Positions 26,501-36,426 of a stretch of 64,000 nt of DNA are shown here, in pieces (position 1 is the stretch's first letter; every line of letters starts with the position of its first letter). Below the pieces are notes generated by a model that was not told where the DNA came from, ran no database searches, and saw only the letters and a list, made by a program, of their open reading frames with translations. Location of the stretch: positions 1 to 64,000 of the forward strand of contig JAHDEC010000003.1 in NCBI GenBank assembly GCA_020629035.1. Direction: 5' to 3'. The stretch comes from Saprospiraceae bacterium (GTDB taxonomy: Bacteria; Bacteroidota; Bacteroidia; Chitinophagales; Saprospiraceae). Made by a program: the position numbers and the translations under genes.

Positions 26501-27484
26501 TTAATCGAAGCTTTGATTTTCAATTGAAGTCTGCTCTACCAGTTCTTGGTATTCTGAAACACTGAGACCGTCTAAACAATAGTCAATAGGATTTACTGCT
26601 TTACCTTTAACTCTTACTTCATAATGAAGATGTGGCGCTGTAGAAGTTCCTGTGCTTCCAACTTCTCCGATTTTTTGACCTTTAATTATTTTTTGACCCA
26701 CTTTTACGTGGATTTCACTTAAGTGAGCATATAGTGTTTCATATCCAAATCCATGATCGACCACAATGTGCTTACCATAACCAATACGTTTATTTTGGAT
26801 CTTTTTAATCACACCATTTCCTGTAGCTTGAATAGGTGTACCGACTGGGCAAGTAAAATCAATGCCTTTATGGAATTTTTTAACCTTATGTACAGGATGT
26901 ATTCTAAAACCAAAACCTGACATATATCGAACAGATCTTTTTAGCTTATCTTCCTGAATGGGCTTTATAGACGGGATGGACGCTAATTTCTCTTCCCTAA
27001 TCATGGCAAGGTTAAAGATAGTGTCAAGTGATTTTTTCTGAATAGCCAATTTTCTTTTGAGTAGGTCCACCTTGTCTAATGAAGCTTCAATTAGGTCTGA
27101 TGAAGAATCGTATTTAGTGATGTACTTAAATCTATCGTGTCCACCAATACCACCTTCCCATACATTTGAATCTATTGGGTTTAGGCCAAAAATAATTCGG
27201 TGGATGTTCGCATCTTTCTCCTGAATATTATCTAAATCTTTGGCAATATTGTCAAACTCTGAAGTTAATGCATTGTAATGCCTGTCCATCTGGCTTAGTT
27301 CGTTTTTCAAACTTCGCTCATTAGGTGAGGCTATAACTCCTGTATATATCGCATAACTAGTTCCGAACACCAAACAAATCAGGGTGGCTATAGAAAAGAA
27401 ACGTAGGAATTTCACTTTGTTGCTTACAACAACTACTTCATATTGAAGCGTTTTTTCATTGTAAACGTATGTCTTTTTACTCAT
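26501..27484 (-). CDS. M23-family peptidoglycan metallopeptidase
   Basis: This 327-residue inner-membrane-anchored protein has a single membrane helix (about 25-50), then a coiled-coil segment (about 58-105 and 135-165), and a C-terminal M23/LytM domain (about 185-310). The zinc ligands are in HKGIDF (His-x3-Asp) and in APHLHYEVR (His-x-His). DHGFGYETLYAHLSEIHVKVGQ is the conserved middle. It is expected to cut peptide cross-links of the cell wall or to activate amidases during growth or division. It is divergent from alaS, with 288 bases between. Confidence 0.9.
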   Translation of the reverse strand: MSKKTYVYNEKTLQYEVVVVSNKVKFLRFFSIATLICLVFGTSYAIYTGVIASPNERSLKNELSQMDRHYNALTSEFDNIAKDLDNIQEKDANIHRIIFGLNPIDSNVWEGGIGGHDRFKYITKYDSSSDLIEASLDKVDLLKRKLAIQKKSLDTIFNLAMIREEKLASIPSIKPIQEDKLKRSVRYMSGFGFRIHPVHKVKKFHKGIDFTCPVGTPIQATGNGVIKKIQNKRIGYGKHIVVDHGFGYETLYAHLSEIHVKVGQKIIKGQKIGEVGSTGTSTAPHLHYEVRVKGKAVNPIDYCLDGLSVSEYQELVEQTSIENQSFD

Positions 27485-27516
27485 TCTCCGTCGTATTTAT
27501 AAACATTACCTTTTAT

Positions 27517-27524
27517 TACCTTTG
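27517..27524 (+). promoter_or_regulatory. Possible -7 box upstream of alaS
   Basis: TACCTTTG is an exact TAnnTTTG, but the -33 region has no clear TTG. Use of it would give alaS a 5' untranslated region of about 240 bases. I see no T-box or other recognisable leader structure in 27531-27772. Confidence 0.3.
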
Positions 27525-27772
27525 CAGAGTAATTTTCACGGATTGTTCTATTGGGTTGGTTTCTGCGTTCGCTAAATTAACATTTGAATGGTGCTTATCC
27601 AAGAATGTTTTAACATATTATTTTTTTTATCATAAACTTTAAATAAATATATAATTTGTTGGTTTAGAGCTGATTTCTTTGGGTGAACACATAGATATCG
27701 CACCATATTATGAATCAACATCTTAAATATTAGCCATATATTTATATATAGAATACTAACAAGTTTTTAGCT

Positions 27773-30394
27773 ATGAGATCAAGTGAGATTAGACAGAAAT
27801 TTTTCGAATTTTTTGAAGGAAAAGGACACAAAATCGTTCCTTCTGCGCCTATAGTTGTTAAAAATGACCCGACATTAATGTTTACCAATGCCGGAATGAA
27901 TCAATTTAAAGATTTCTTTCTAGGAAATGCGGAACCAAGTAATGTTCGCGTCGCTGATACGCAAAAATGCCTTAGAGTTTCTGGTAAGCATAATGACTTA
28001 GAAGAAGTGGGTAGAGATTCTTATCATCACACGATGTTCGAGATGCTCGGCAACTGGTCTTTTGGTGATTATTTTAAAAAGGAGGCTATAGCTTGGGCGT
28101 GGGAACTACTCATTGAGGTGTACGGTCTTGACCCAGAACGTTTATATATAACCGTGTTTGAAGGTGACGAAAAAGAAAAGCTCGAAGCTGATGAAGAGTC
28201 GGTAGACATTTGGAACGAATTCGTTCCTAAAGAAAGAATTCTATACTTCGATCGAAAAGATAACTTTTGGGAAATGGGAGATACAGGTCCATGTGGACCT
28301 TGTAGTGAAATCCATGTAGATCTTAGAAGCGACATTGAACGAGCTAAAACACCAGCTCAGGATTTAGTAAATATGGATCATCCACAAGTAGTAGAAATAT
28401 GGAATCTTGTTTTTATCCAATTTAACAGAAAAGCCAATGGATCCCTTGAAAATCTACCTTCAAAGCATGTGGATACAGGGATGGGCTTCGAGCGATTAGT
28501 GATGGCAATGCAGGGAAAAACATCGAATTATGATACTGATGTTTTTAGTGCATTTATAGAGAAGATAGAAGCTACAACAGGTATAAAATATACATCAAAA
28601 TACGACGAGTCTTCTATGACTGATATCGCCATGCGCGTTATTGTCGATCATGTAAGAGCAGTCTCTTTTACTATTGCAGATGGTGAATTACCAAGTAATA
28701 CAGGAGCAGGATATGTGATTCGTCGAATTTTGCGAAGAGCCGTTCGATATTACTACTCTTTCCTTGACATTAAAGAACCTTTTATCCATTCATTAGTTCC
28801 TTTGTTAGCTGAGCGCTTTGCAAAAGTTTTCCCAGAATTGGACAAACAAAAAGACTTTGTAAAAAAGGTAATCCTAGAAGAAGAAAAGTCATTTTTAAAT
28901 ACACTCAGTGTTGGTCTTAAAAGAATAGACCAAATAGAGGTTAGAGAAGATTTGTTAGATGGCAATTTAGCTTTCGAATTATATGACACCTATGGTTTCC
29001 CGATCGATTTAACCATGCTGATTGCAGAAGAAAAGGGATGGAAAGTTGATATCCCAGGTTTTCAAGCTGCCTTAAATGCGCAAAAAAGTAGAGGACGAGC
29101 GGATGCTCAGCGAGAAACAGGCGATTGGACAGAACTCCTAGATTTGAAGGAAGTTCATTTTACAGGATATGACCACCTTACTGAAGAAGGCGTAAGAATC
29201 ATTAAACATCGAATAATAAAAGAAAAAGGCAAAGAAATCTATCAGTTGGTGCTTGATAAAACTCCATTTTATGCTGAGGGAGGTGGACAAGTAGGAGACG
29301 CTGGTTTATTAAGTTTTGGGGACGAAACCATAAAGGTAATAACGACCAAAAAGGAGAATGATCTAATCATCCATTTTGTCAATAAATTCCCTGAGAATCT
29401 ATCGCTTCCAGCCCTAGCAAAAGTTGATGCAAAAAAGCGGAAACTAACCGAGAATAACCACTCTGCAACCCATTTAATGCATGCTGCTTTGAGAGATGTT
29501 TTAGGTGACCATGTGCAGCAAAAAGGTTCTTTGGTAAAAGATGCCTCTCTTCGTTTTGATTTTTCTCATTTCCAGAAGCTTACGGCTGAGGAAATACATC
29601 AAGTAGAAACCATCGTAAACCAGCGAATTCGAGAAAATATCGTATTAAAAGAAGACCGAAACATTGCGATAGATGATGCAAAGTCGGCTGGAGCGATGAT
29701 GCTGTTTGGAGAAAAATATGGAGAAACAGTACGTATGATCACCTTCAATGAAGATTTTTCGATCGAACTTTGTGGAGGCTGTCATGTACCAGCAACGGGT
29801 CATATAGGCCTGTTTAAAATTAAGTCAGAAAGTGCCATAGCCGCAGGAGTTAGAAGAATTGAAGCTATCACATCAGAGGCAGCTGAAGCGTTTGTAAATG
29901 AAGAAATTTCCACGCTAAACGCTGTCAGATCTCAATTTAAAAACCAAAAAGATATCGTTGCACAAATAGCGCAATTGCACGAGCAAAATAAAAATCTACA
30001 AAAAGAATTAGAGAAATTCCAAGTAGAAAAAGCAATGCAATTAAAAACTGAGTTAATAGAGAAATGTAAAGAACAAAACGGCATTAAATACATAGCTGAA
30101 CGCATTAACTTACCAGACGCAAAATTGGTAAAAACTTTACTATTTAATCTGGAAAAGGAGTTAGGTGAAGTACTTATTGTGGCTGGTTTCGAAGCGAAAG
30201 GTAAAGCTAATTTGATGGTAATGGCTAGTAAATCATTGACCGAAAACAAGGATATTCATGCGGGAAATATCATTAAACAAATTGCAAGTCATATAAATGG
30301 TGGCGGTGGCGGTCAAGCAAGTTTTGCAAGTGCTGGAGGAACTAAGCTTGATGGAATTGATGAGGCGCTAAAGGCTGTAAAAAATCAATTTTAA
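27773..30394 (+). CDS. alaS: Alanyl-tRNA synthetase
   Basis: This 873-residue class II synthetase has the catalytic core at about 1-450 (motif region HHTMFEMLGNWSFGDYFKKEAI, DTGMGFERL, GYVIRRILRRAVR). The editing domain contains NHSATHLMHAALRDVLG and the zinc-type CGGCHVPATGHIG. The C-terminal DHHA1/C-Ala segment ends with the glycine run GGGGGGQASFASAGG. Full length and intact. Its stop lies 3 bases from that of the convergent DUF2087 gene. Confidence 0.97.
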   Translation: MRSSEIRQKFFEFFEGKGHKIVPSAPIVVKNDPTLMFTNAGMNQFKDFFLGNAEPSNVRVADTQKCLRVSGKHNDLEEVGRDSYHHTMFEMLGNWSFGDYFKKEAIAWAWELLIEVYGLDPERLYITVFEGDEKEKLEADEESVDIWNEFVPKERILYFDRKDNFWEMGDTGPCGPCSEIHVDLRSDIERAKTPAQDLVNMDHPQVVEIWNLVFIQFNRKANGSLENLPSKHVDTGMGFERLVMAMQGKTSNYDTDVFSAFIEKIEATTGIKYTSKYDESSMTDIAMRVIVDHVRAVSFTIADGELPSNTGAGYVIRRILRRAVRYYYSFLDIKEPFIHSLVPLLAERFAKVFPELDKQKDFVKKVILEEEKSFLNTLSVGLKRIDQIEVREDLLDGNLAFELYDTYGFPIDLTMLIAEEKGWKVDIPGFQAALNAQKSRGRADAQRETGDWTELLDLKEVHFTGYDHLTEEGVRIIKHRIIKEKGKEIYQLVLDKTPFYAEGGGQVGDAGLLSFGDETIKVITTKKENDLIIHFVNKFPENLSLPALAKVDAKKRKLTENNHSATHLMHAALRDVLGDHVQQKGSLVKDASLRFDFSHFQKLTAEEIHQVETIVNQRIRENIVLKEDRNIAIDDAKSAGAMMLFGEKYGETVRMITFNEDFSIELCGGCHVPATGHIGLFKIKSESAIAAGVRRIEAITSEAAEAFVNEEISTLNAVRSQFKNQKDIVAQIAQLHEQNKNLQKELEKFQVEKAMQLKTELIEKCKEQNGIKYIAERINLPDAKLVKTLLFNLEKELGEVLIVAGFEAKGKANLMVMASKSLTENKDIHAGNIIKQIASHINGGGGGQASFASAGGTKLDGIDEALKAVKNQF

Positions 30395-30397
30395 AGG

Positions 30398-30688
30398 CTA
30401 GCTTTCCACTAACCAATAAGAACGACCATCCGCCGTGCGGTCTAGTTTATTAGTTCCATAAAGTAGTCGGCGTAGCGTAGCAGGATCTCCAAAACTATGG
30501 TGCTGGTTTAGGATTTCATTTACCTCTATTTCAGAGTATTTGACACCGGCGATAAATTTAGATGCTAGCACCACGAGCATCATGTCCAATGCTTTTTTCT
30601 TGCGTTTGCCGGGCAACCTGGTAAATCGATGGTTTTCATCTAAATAGCCTCTCAATGTAGTATTTGGAAATTCAATGTTATTCTCCAT
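30398..30688 (-). CDS. DUF2087-family small protein
   Basis: This 96-residue protein shows the DUF2087 pattern: L-R-G-Y-L-D-E-N-H-R-F-T-R-L-P at the start, VKYSEIEVNEIL in the middle, and LRRLLYGTNKLDRTADGRSYWL at the end. It looks like a winged-helix fold (a wing with DRTADGRSYW). DUF2087 is often joined to transcription regulators, so nucleic-acid binding is plausible. It overlaps the end of uvrC by 11 bases and is the last gene of mgsA-uvrC-DUF2087. Confidence 0.8.
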   Translation of the reverse strand: MENNIEFPNTTLRGYLDENHRFTRLPGKRKKKALDMMLVVLASKFIAGVKYSEIEVNEILNQHHSFGDPATLRRLLYGTNKLDRTADGRSYWLVES

Positions 30689-32480
30689 GCCAGTAATTTA
30701 AGAGTTTTTCGGTGGCCGATTTTCCTATTAAGTTAATAATTTCTTCCTTATCAGCTTCCTTTATGCGTTTTACAGATTTAAATTGTTTCAACAGTTTTTC
30801 AGCTGTTGTTTTTCCGATGCCAGGAATATCAGTTAATCCAGTCCCAAAGGCATGTTTACTTCGCAGGTCTCTATGGAAATTTATAGCAAATCTATGTGCT
30901 TCATTTCTTAGCTGTTGGATGAGTTTTAAGCTCTCAGATTTTTTATTGATGTAGAGTGGGATAGAATCATCAGGAAAGTAAATTTCTTCTAAACGTTTAG
31001 CAATTCCGATCACTACAATCTTATCCCGTAAACCTAGTTCATCGATGCTCTCCATAGCCGAACTTAATTGGCCTTTTCCTCCATCAATAATCACTAACTG
31101 AGGTAAAGGTTTTTCTTCCTCCAATAGTCGTTTATACCGTCTTCCTACCACTTCTTTCATCGAGGCAAAGTCATCAGCACCCACCACTGTTTTAATCTTA
31201 AATTTTCGATAATCTGACTTGGATGGTCGAGCATTTTTGAAGACTACACAACTGGCAACAGGATTGGTCCCTTGGATGTTAGAGTTATCAAAACATTCGA
31301 TATGTAATGGCATTTTGTCCATTTGCAAATCACTTTTCATCGTGGTGAGTATGCGTTCCGCCGGGCTTACTTTCTTAATCTTATTTAGCGCTTCTTTTTT
31401 TCGCTGAAGTGAAAAGTAGGTCAAGTTTTTCTCAGCTAATTCTAGCAATTTATGTTTGTCACCACGTTGTGGGATTGTAACACTAAACTCGGGAAAATCC
31501 ATCCCTAATTCGATCGGGACAATGATCTCTGGTGCGATGCTATTAAATTTTTCACGTAGCCTTAAAATGGCATGTAGCAATATATCTTTTGGTTCTTCTT
31601 CGGCATTGAGTTTTATTTCGACAGTATCACTATTGAGCAAAGAGCCTTTGATGACTTTCATGTAGTTAACTATCGCATTATCTTCTTCCATCAGTATGCT
31701 GAAAACATCAACATCATCGATAGTGTGGCTAACAACAGTCGACTTAGATTGATAGTCTTCAAAGGAAGTGAGTTTTTCTTTCAAGTCTTGTGCATGTTCG
31801 AATTCTAGCTTTTCTACATGCATGGCCATTTGTTCTTTTATGTAGTCTTTTACTGGCTTAAAATGTCCTCTTAAAACGTTTTTTACTTGCTTTATTTTTT
31901 CATTATAGTCTTCCTCAGATTCTTCACCGACGCAAGGCCCTTGGCAGTTTTTAATGTGATATTCTAGGCACACGGAAAATTTATTTTGTTCAATGTTGCG
32001 CTGAGATAAGTTGAGCGTGCAAGTTCGAAGTTTAAATAACTTTTTAACGATATCGAAAATAATTTTTGCTCGGAATTTAGAGGTGTAAGGACCGTAGTAA
32101 GTCGAACCATCTTTTATTAAATTTCGAGTAAAAAAGACTCTAGGGAAACGCTCTTTTTTGACACATATATAGGTGTATGATTTTCCATCTTTTAGCATGA
32201 TATTATACCTTGGTTGGTATTTTTTAATCATGGTGTTTTCTAGTAATAAAGCGTCGTGTTCTGTGTCTACAATTAGGTATTCTAAATGATGAGCATTTTT
32301 TACAAGAGTTCTTGTTTTAAATGACTTTTGTTTGTCATTTACAAAGTATGAGTTAAGTCTATTTTTTAAATTCTTTGCCTTTCCTACATATAGGATGGTT
32401 TCTTCCTCATTGAGAAACTTATAAATCCCCGGGTTTTTAGGGATGGTGTGCGATATTTTCTGATAATCTTCTTTAGTCAT
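30678..32480 (-). CDS. uvrC: Excinuclease ABC subunit C
   Basis: This 600-residue nucleotide-excision-repair nuclease makes both incisions around a lesion held by UvrB. The GIY-YIG domain is at the N-terminus (PKNPGIYKFLNEEETILYVGKAKNLKNRL). Next are a Cys cluster (CTLNLS, CLEYHIKNCQGPCVG), the UVR motif, the RNase H-like domain (IECFDNSNIQGTNPVASCVVF, VIIDGGKGQL) and C-terminal helix-hairpin-helix motifs (LTDIPGIGKTTAEKLL). I start at the ATG at 32480 (MTKEDY), not at 32501, which gives an 8-base overlap with mgsA instead of 29. Confidence 0.96.
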   Translation of the reverse strand: MTKEDYQKISHTIPKNPGIYKFLNEEETILYVGKAKNLKNRLNSYFVNDKQKSFKTRTLVKNAHHLEYLIVDTEHDALLLENTMIKKYQPRYNIMLKDGKSYTYICVKKERFPRVFFTRNLIKDGSTYYGPYTSKFRAKIIFDIVKKLFKLRTCTLNLSQRNIEQNKFSVCLEYHIKNCQGPCVGEESEEDYNEKIKQVKNVLRGHFKPVKDYIKEQMAMHVEKLEFEHAQDLKEKLTSFEDYQSKSTVVSHTIDDVDVFSILMEEDNAIVNYMKVIKGSLLNSDTVEIKLNAEEEPKDILLHAILRLREKFNSIAPEIIVPIELGMDFPEFSVTIPQRGDKHKLLELAEKNLTYFSLQRKKEALNKIKKVSPAERILTTMKSDLQMDKMPLHIECFDNSNIQGTNPVASCVVFKNARPSKSDYRKFKIKTVVGADDFASMKEVVGRRYKRLLEEEKPLPQLVIIDGGKGQLSSAMESIDELGLRDKIVVIGIAKRLEEIYFPDDSIPLYINKKSESLKLIQQLRNEAHRFAINFHRDLRSKHAFGTGLTDIPGIGKTTAEKLLKQFKSVKRIKEADKEEIINLIGKSATEKLLNYWHGE

Positions 32481-32859
32481 CTTTATTGAAAACAGTAGCA
32501 ATGCCTCTTAAAACATAAAAAGCGGACTTTGGGTTTGTGGCTAGTGGTATATTATGTACATCACAGAGCCTCAGTAGCATTTGGACATCTGGTTCGTGCG
32601 GATGCTTATCCATAGGATCTCGGAAGAAAATCACCATGTCTAAAGCTCCGGTAGCAAGTAGGGCCGCAATTTGGGCATCACCACCAAGTGGGCCAGAAAG
32701 TAATTTGTTTACGACAAAACCTTCCGCTTCTATTTTACTACCTGTGGTTCCAGTAGCATAAATATTCGATTCCATTAGAAATTCACGGTTATTCATCACG
32801 AAGGAAACCATTTCTGGTTTTTTGCCATCGTGGGCAATCAAGGCTAAATTTATTTTCAT
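32473..32859 (-). CDS. mgsA: Methylglyoxal synthase
   Basis: This 128-residue enzyme converts dihydroxyacetone phosphate to methylglyoxal and phosphate. It shows IALIAHDGKKPEMVSF at the phosphate-binding start, LSGPLGGDAQIAALLATGALDMVIFFRDPMDKHPHEPD with the catalytic Asp residues, and LATNPKSA near the C-terminus. Intact. It overlaps uvrC and heads that operon. The overlap suggests translational coupling, although the two functions are connected only in that methylglyoxal damages DNA. Confidence 0.94.
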   Translation of the reverse strand: MKINLALIAHDGKKPEMVSFVMNNREFLMESNIYATGTTGSKIEAEGFVVNKLLSGPLGGDAQIAALLATGALDMVIFFRDPMDKHPHEPDVQMLLRLCDVHNIPLATNPKSAFYVLRGIATVFNKDD

Positions 32860-32978
32860 ATTGTCAAATATCTTGAAATTTTAGGAGATGCATACTATTG
32901 GACTAGGCCTTCTGTTTTTTGGATAGAACAATCTATCACTAGTCGCAAAAATCAAAACTTATCATTACCTTACAAAGT

Positions 32979-35759
32979 ATGAAAAGAATGATCTTAAACC
33001 TTGCCTTGGTCTGTGTTGGATTCCAACTATTTGCTCAAGGAAAAACAATGGACGAATCAGTTTATGATGATTGGAAACGAGTGGAAGATTCGAAAATTAG
33101 CAATAATGGAGATTGGATTGTATACACCAGCAAACCTCATAAAGGAGATAAACAAATCCATTTTTATCATACTAGATCTGACAAAAGCTATACGTTTGAT
33201 CGCGGTGAATCGCCACAAATAGATGCGGATAATAACTTTGCTGTTTTTAATATAAAACCACACGCGGATACTATATACCAACTAAAAAAACGAAGAGTAA
33301 AAAAGGACAAACACCCTTCTGATACGCTAGGTGTGTTTTACTTTGACGAAAAAAGACTCATTAAAATCCCAGATGTTTCTGAGTATAAAATCCCAACAGA
33401 ATGGGGTGGTGTATTCGCTTACAAGAAGGAACCTATAACGAAAGAACAGGACTCGGTGGCCTTTAAAGCGCTAGTTAAAAAAGAAAATGAGGATAACGGT
33501 ACCAGATATATCATTAGAATTTCAGAAGGTGATATAGATCTGGCTTTACCCTTTTGTAAACGAGTTGTTTTTTCGAATAAAGAAAACCAGTTTCTCTACG
33601 AAAGCACAGGTTCAGACTCAACTAATGCTACCACCATTTATCTAAGAGATTTAGCTAAAGATGGCCCCGATATTGTTAGCAAATTAGAGGGTAAATATGA
33701 TCATTTTTCTTTTTCTGAAAAGGGTAATTTCCTTAGTTATACAGCAAATTTTGATACAACTGAAGCAAGGATAGCGCCTACAGAAGTTTTTATCTACGAT
33801 TGCAACAAGAAAAATAATCGCTTAGTCGCAAATAACGAATCACCTTTCTTGAGTCGCGATTGGATATTGAACAGCCATAAAAGTCCTCATTTTTCAGAAA
33901 ATGAAAAGAAGCTGTTTTTCTATACAAATCCAAAACCTCTCCTACAGGACACTAGCTTGCTAGATGATGAAATTGTCGATGTAGAGGTCTGGACCACTGA
34001 GGACAAGCTATTGTACACCCAACAAGAAAATAGACTGGATAATGAGAAGAAACGTGGCTATATGGCGTGCTACAACATTGACCAAGGAAAAATAAATCAA
34101 TTAGCCGGTAAACAATATGATGAAATAAGATTAGGGAAAAAGGGCGACCACACTATGGCTTTAGGTATCGATGTTAAACCTTATCAAAAACTGATAACCT
34201 GGGAAGGATACATACCTAGAAATCTCTCCTTAATTAATACAGAGACCGGAAAGAAAAAAGAAATCATAAAAACTGTGCATGGCTTTCCAAGTTGGTCTCC
34301 AGACGGAAACTATGTTCAGTGGTATGACCGAAAAGCCAAAGCTTATAAATTATATGATCTAGCTAAGGAAAAAGCTATCGAAATAAGCTCAAATAAAATC
34401 AGCACTTTTTATAATGAACTGCATGATACACCTTCTGACCCATGGAATTACGGTACTATGTCTTGGACTGAAGATGATGCATCCGTTTTAGTTTATGATC
34501 GATATGACATCTGGGAATTATTTCCAACTACCCGTAAAAAACCAAGAAAAATAACGAATGGGCTTGAGACGAAAACTAGATACAGATGGGTAAATATGGA
34601 CGATGAGTTAGAAAGTTTACCTTCAGACACAAGTGTCTTAGTTAGTATTTTTAAAGATGAAGATAAATCTGGGGGTTATGCCATGTTAAATCTAGCATCT
34701 GGTGAAGTGCGCACCATTATGGAAGGACCTTATAGGTATACTTCTCAAATTACGAAAGCGAAAAATAGCGAGGATTTATTTTATACGAAGGAAAACTTTG
34801 AAACATTTCCTAACCTTATTTACAGCGATTTTAGTTTTGAGGAATCTAAAACTATTTCGGATATAAATCCACAACAAAAGGATTATGGATGGGGCAGCAT
34901 TGAATTGGTTTCTTGGCAAACGGCTGAAGGAAGGACAATCGAAGGGATGTTAGTAAAACCACCTAATTTTCAAGAAGGGAAGAAGTATCCAATGATTGTA
35001 AATTTCTATGAAAAGAGTTCGCAAGGGCTACATAGACACAGAGAGCCCTTTGCCCATAGGTCCACAATTAATTATAGTTATTATGCAAACAAAGGATATG
35101 TAATCTTCAATCCTGATATTGCTTACACTACAGGAGAACCAGGAGAGAGTTGTTTGGAAGCCGTAATGTCAGGTGTCGATTATATCCTGTCGCTGGGCTT
35201 TGTAGATGAGAAGAATATGGGTTTACAAGGTCACAGTTGGGGTGGATACCAAATAGCCTATTTATTAAATAAAACGCAGCGATTTAAATGTGCAGAATCT
35301 GGTGCACCAGTGGTAAATATGACCAGTGCATATGGTGGAATACGATGGGGAAGTGGAATGAGTAGAATGTTCCAATACGAAAAAACACAATCAAGATTAG
35401 GGGCTACACTTTGGGAGGATCAAGAAGTGTATTTAAAAAACTCTCCCTTATTCGACATGGATAAAATGAATACTCCGGTACTAATCTTGCACAATGATAA
35501 GGATGGAGCAGTACCATGGTATCAGGGTATTGAGTACTATATGGCCTTGCGAAGATTAAATAAAGAAGCTTGGTTTTTGAATTATAACGATGAGCCACAT
35601 TGGCCATTAAAGCGACAAAATCGATTGGATTTTAATAAGCGTATGGAGCAATTTTTTGCTTATTATTTAAAGGGTGAACCAATGCCACGGTGGATGTTGA
35701 GAGGAGTACCAGCCATCGAAAAAGGAATCGATCAAGGCTTAGATTATCTTAAAAAGTAA
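32979..35759 (+). CDS. S9-family prolyl oligopeptidase-like peptidase (long form)
   Basis: This 926-residue exported peptidase has a signal peptide (MKRMILNLALVCVGFQLFAQ), a large beta-propeller (about 30-640) and an S9 alpha/beta-hydrolase domain at the C-terminus. The nucleophile Ser is in GHSWGGY, the acid is in HNDKDGAVP, and the His is in NDEPHWP. It probably degrades peptides in the periplasm. The next gene starts 3 bases after its stop, so the two form an operon, and a second S9 peptidase follows. Confidence 0.9.
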   Translation: MKRMILNLALVCVGFQLFAQGKTMDESVYDDWKRVEDSKISNNGDWIVYTSKPHKGDKQIHFYHTRSDKSYTFDRGESPQIDADNNFAVFNIKPHADTIYQLKKRRVKKDKHPSDTLGVFYFDEKRLIKIPDVSEYKIPTEWGGVFAYKKEPITKEQDSVAFKALVKKENEDNGTRYIIRISEGDIDLALPFCKRVVFSNKENQFLYESTGSDSTNATTIYLRDLAKDGPDIVSKLEGKYDHFSFSEKGNFLSYTANFDTTEARIAPTEVFIYDCNKKNNRLVANNESPFLSRDWILNSHKSPHFSENEKKLFFYTNPKPLLQDTSLLDDEIVDVEVWTTEDKLLYTQQENRLDNEKKRGYMACYNIDQGKINQLAGKQYDEIRLGKKGDHTMALGIDVKPYQKLITWEGYIPRNLSLINTETGKKKEIIKTVHGFPSWSPDGNYVQWYDRKAKAYKLYDLAKEKAIEISSNKISTFYNELHDTPSDPWNYGTMSWTEDDASVLVYDRYDIWELFPTTRKKPRKITNGLETKTRYRWVNMDDELESLPSDTSVLVSIFKDEDKSGGYAMLNLASGEVRTIMEGPYRYTSQITKAKNSEDLFYTKENFETFPNLIYSDFSFEESKTISDINPQQKDYGWGSIELVSWQTAEGRTIEGMLVKPPNFQEGKKYPMIVNFYEKSSQGLHRHREPFAHRSTINYSYYANKGYVIFNPDIAYTTGEPGESCLEAVMSGVDYILSLGFVDEKNMGLQGHSWGGYQIAYLLNKTQRFKCAESGAPVVNMTSAYGGIRWGSGMSRMFQYEKTQSRLGATLWEDQEVYLKNSPLFDMDKMNTPVLILHNDKDGAVPWYQGIEYYMALRRLNKEAWFLNYNDEPHWPLKRQNRLDFNKRMEQFFAYYLKGEPMPRWMLRGVPAIEKGIDQGLDYLKK

Positions 35760-35762
35760 AGT

Positions 35763-36320
35763 ATGAATAACTTAATGAGCACGCTTTTTTTGCTGCTTGC
35801 TGGCTTTAGTTTGCAAGCACAATCTTACGATTTTCCAGAAGACTGGATTGGTGATTATGCTGGCACAATGATAATGTACTATCCTACTGTCCAGCGAATG
35901 GATACTGCGGAAGTACATTTCGAATTAAAGGAGCTCATTGCTGATTCAGTTTGGACCTATATAATGACCTACAGCAGTAAAAAATATGGAGAAATTATCA
36001 AGGATTATGTAATAGTAAAACCTAGTAAAGAGGATAACTATTTATACCACTTAGACGAAAGAGATGGCATCGTAATCGAACAAATATTAATGGCAAATAC
36101 TTTTTATAGCAGCTTTTCGGTCTTAGGAAGTTACATCAGTTCTAGAATGAAAAGAGTGGAAGGTGGCATCGAATTTGAAATCACTTCAGCCAAAGAAGAA
36201 GCAACATCTGTTTCCAAGTCAGCACCGTTGGAAGAAGACGGAGAGGTCCAAGAGTCGATAGAGGTATTTAGCTATTTACCTTTTACCGTACAGCGAGTTT
36301 TCTTGTCTGAAGTTGATTGA
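35763..36320 (+). CDS. Small secreted protein of unknown function
   Basis: The 185-residue protein has a signal peptide (cleavage after LQAQ, about residue 19) and a beta-rich body that begins YDFPEDWIGDYAGTMIMYYP and contains alternating-charge strands. The end is acidic and Ser/Glu-rich. No catalytic motif is visible. I do not recognise a family. Position between two exported S9 peptidases and the 3-base spacing to the first suggest a related periplasmic role, which is inference. Confidence 0.65.
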   Translation: MNNLMSTLFLLLAGFSLQAQSYDFPEDWIGDYAGTMIMYYPTVQRMDTAEVHFELKELIADSVWTYIMTYSSKKYGEIIKDYVIVKPSKEDNYLYHLDERDGIVIEQILMANTFYSSFSVLGSYISSRMKRVEGGIEFEITSAKEEATSVSKSAPLEEDGEVQESIEVFSYLPFTVQRVFLSEVD

Positions 36321-36397
36321 GCTCCAAAAACCTTCTTTTTTTATCTAAAGAATACTTAATTCTATCTAATTACTTAAGCTCCTTTCGATTTGAATTT

Positions 36398-36405
36398 TAC
36401 ATTTG
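36398..36405 (+). promoter_or_regulatory. -7 promoter box of the second S9 peptidase gene
   Basis: TACATTTG is an exact TAnnTTTG, with TTA at about -33 in place of TTG. It predicts transcription from about 36411, which excludes the TTG at 36403 as a start and supports the ATG at 36427. Confidence 0.45.
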
Positions 36406-36426
36406 ATTCAAATTAAAACGGATATT

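Noticed and set aside
36403-36426. TTG at 36403 as start of the second S9 peptidase
   Set aside because: It lies within a TAnnTTTG box, and the ATG at 36427 starts directly before a normal signal peptide.
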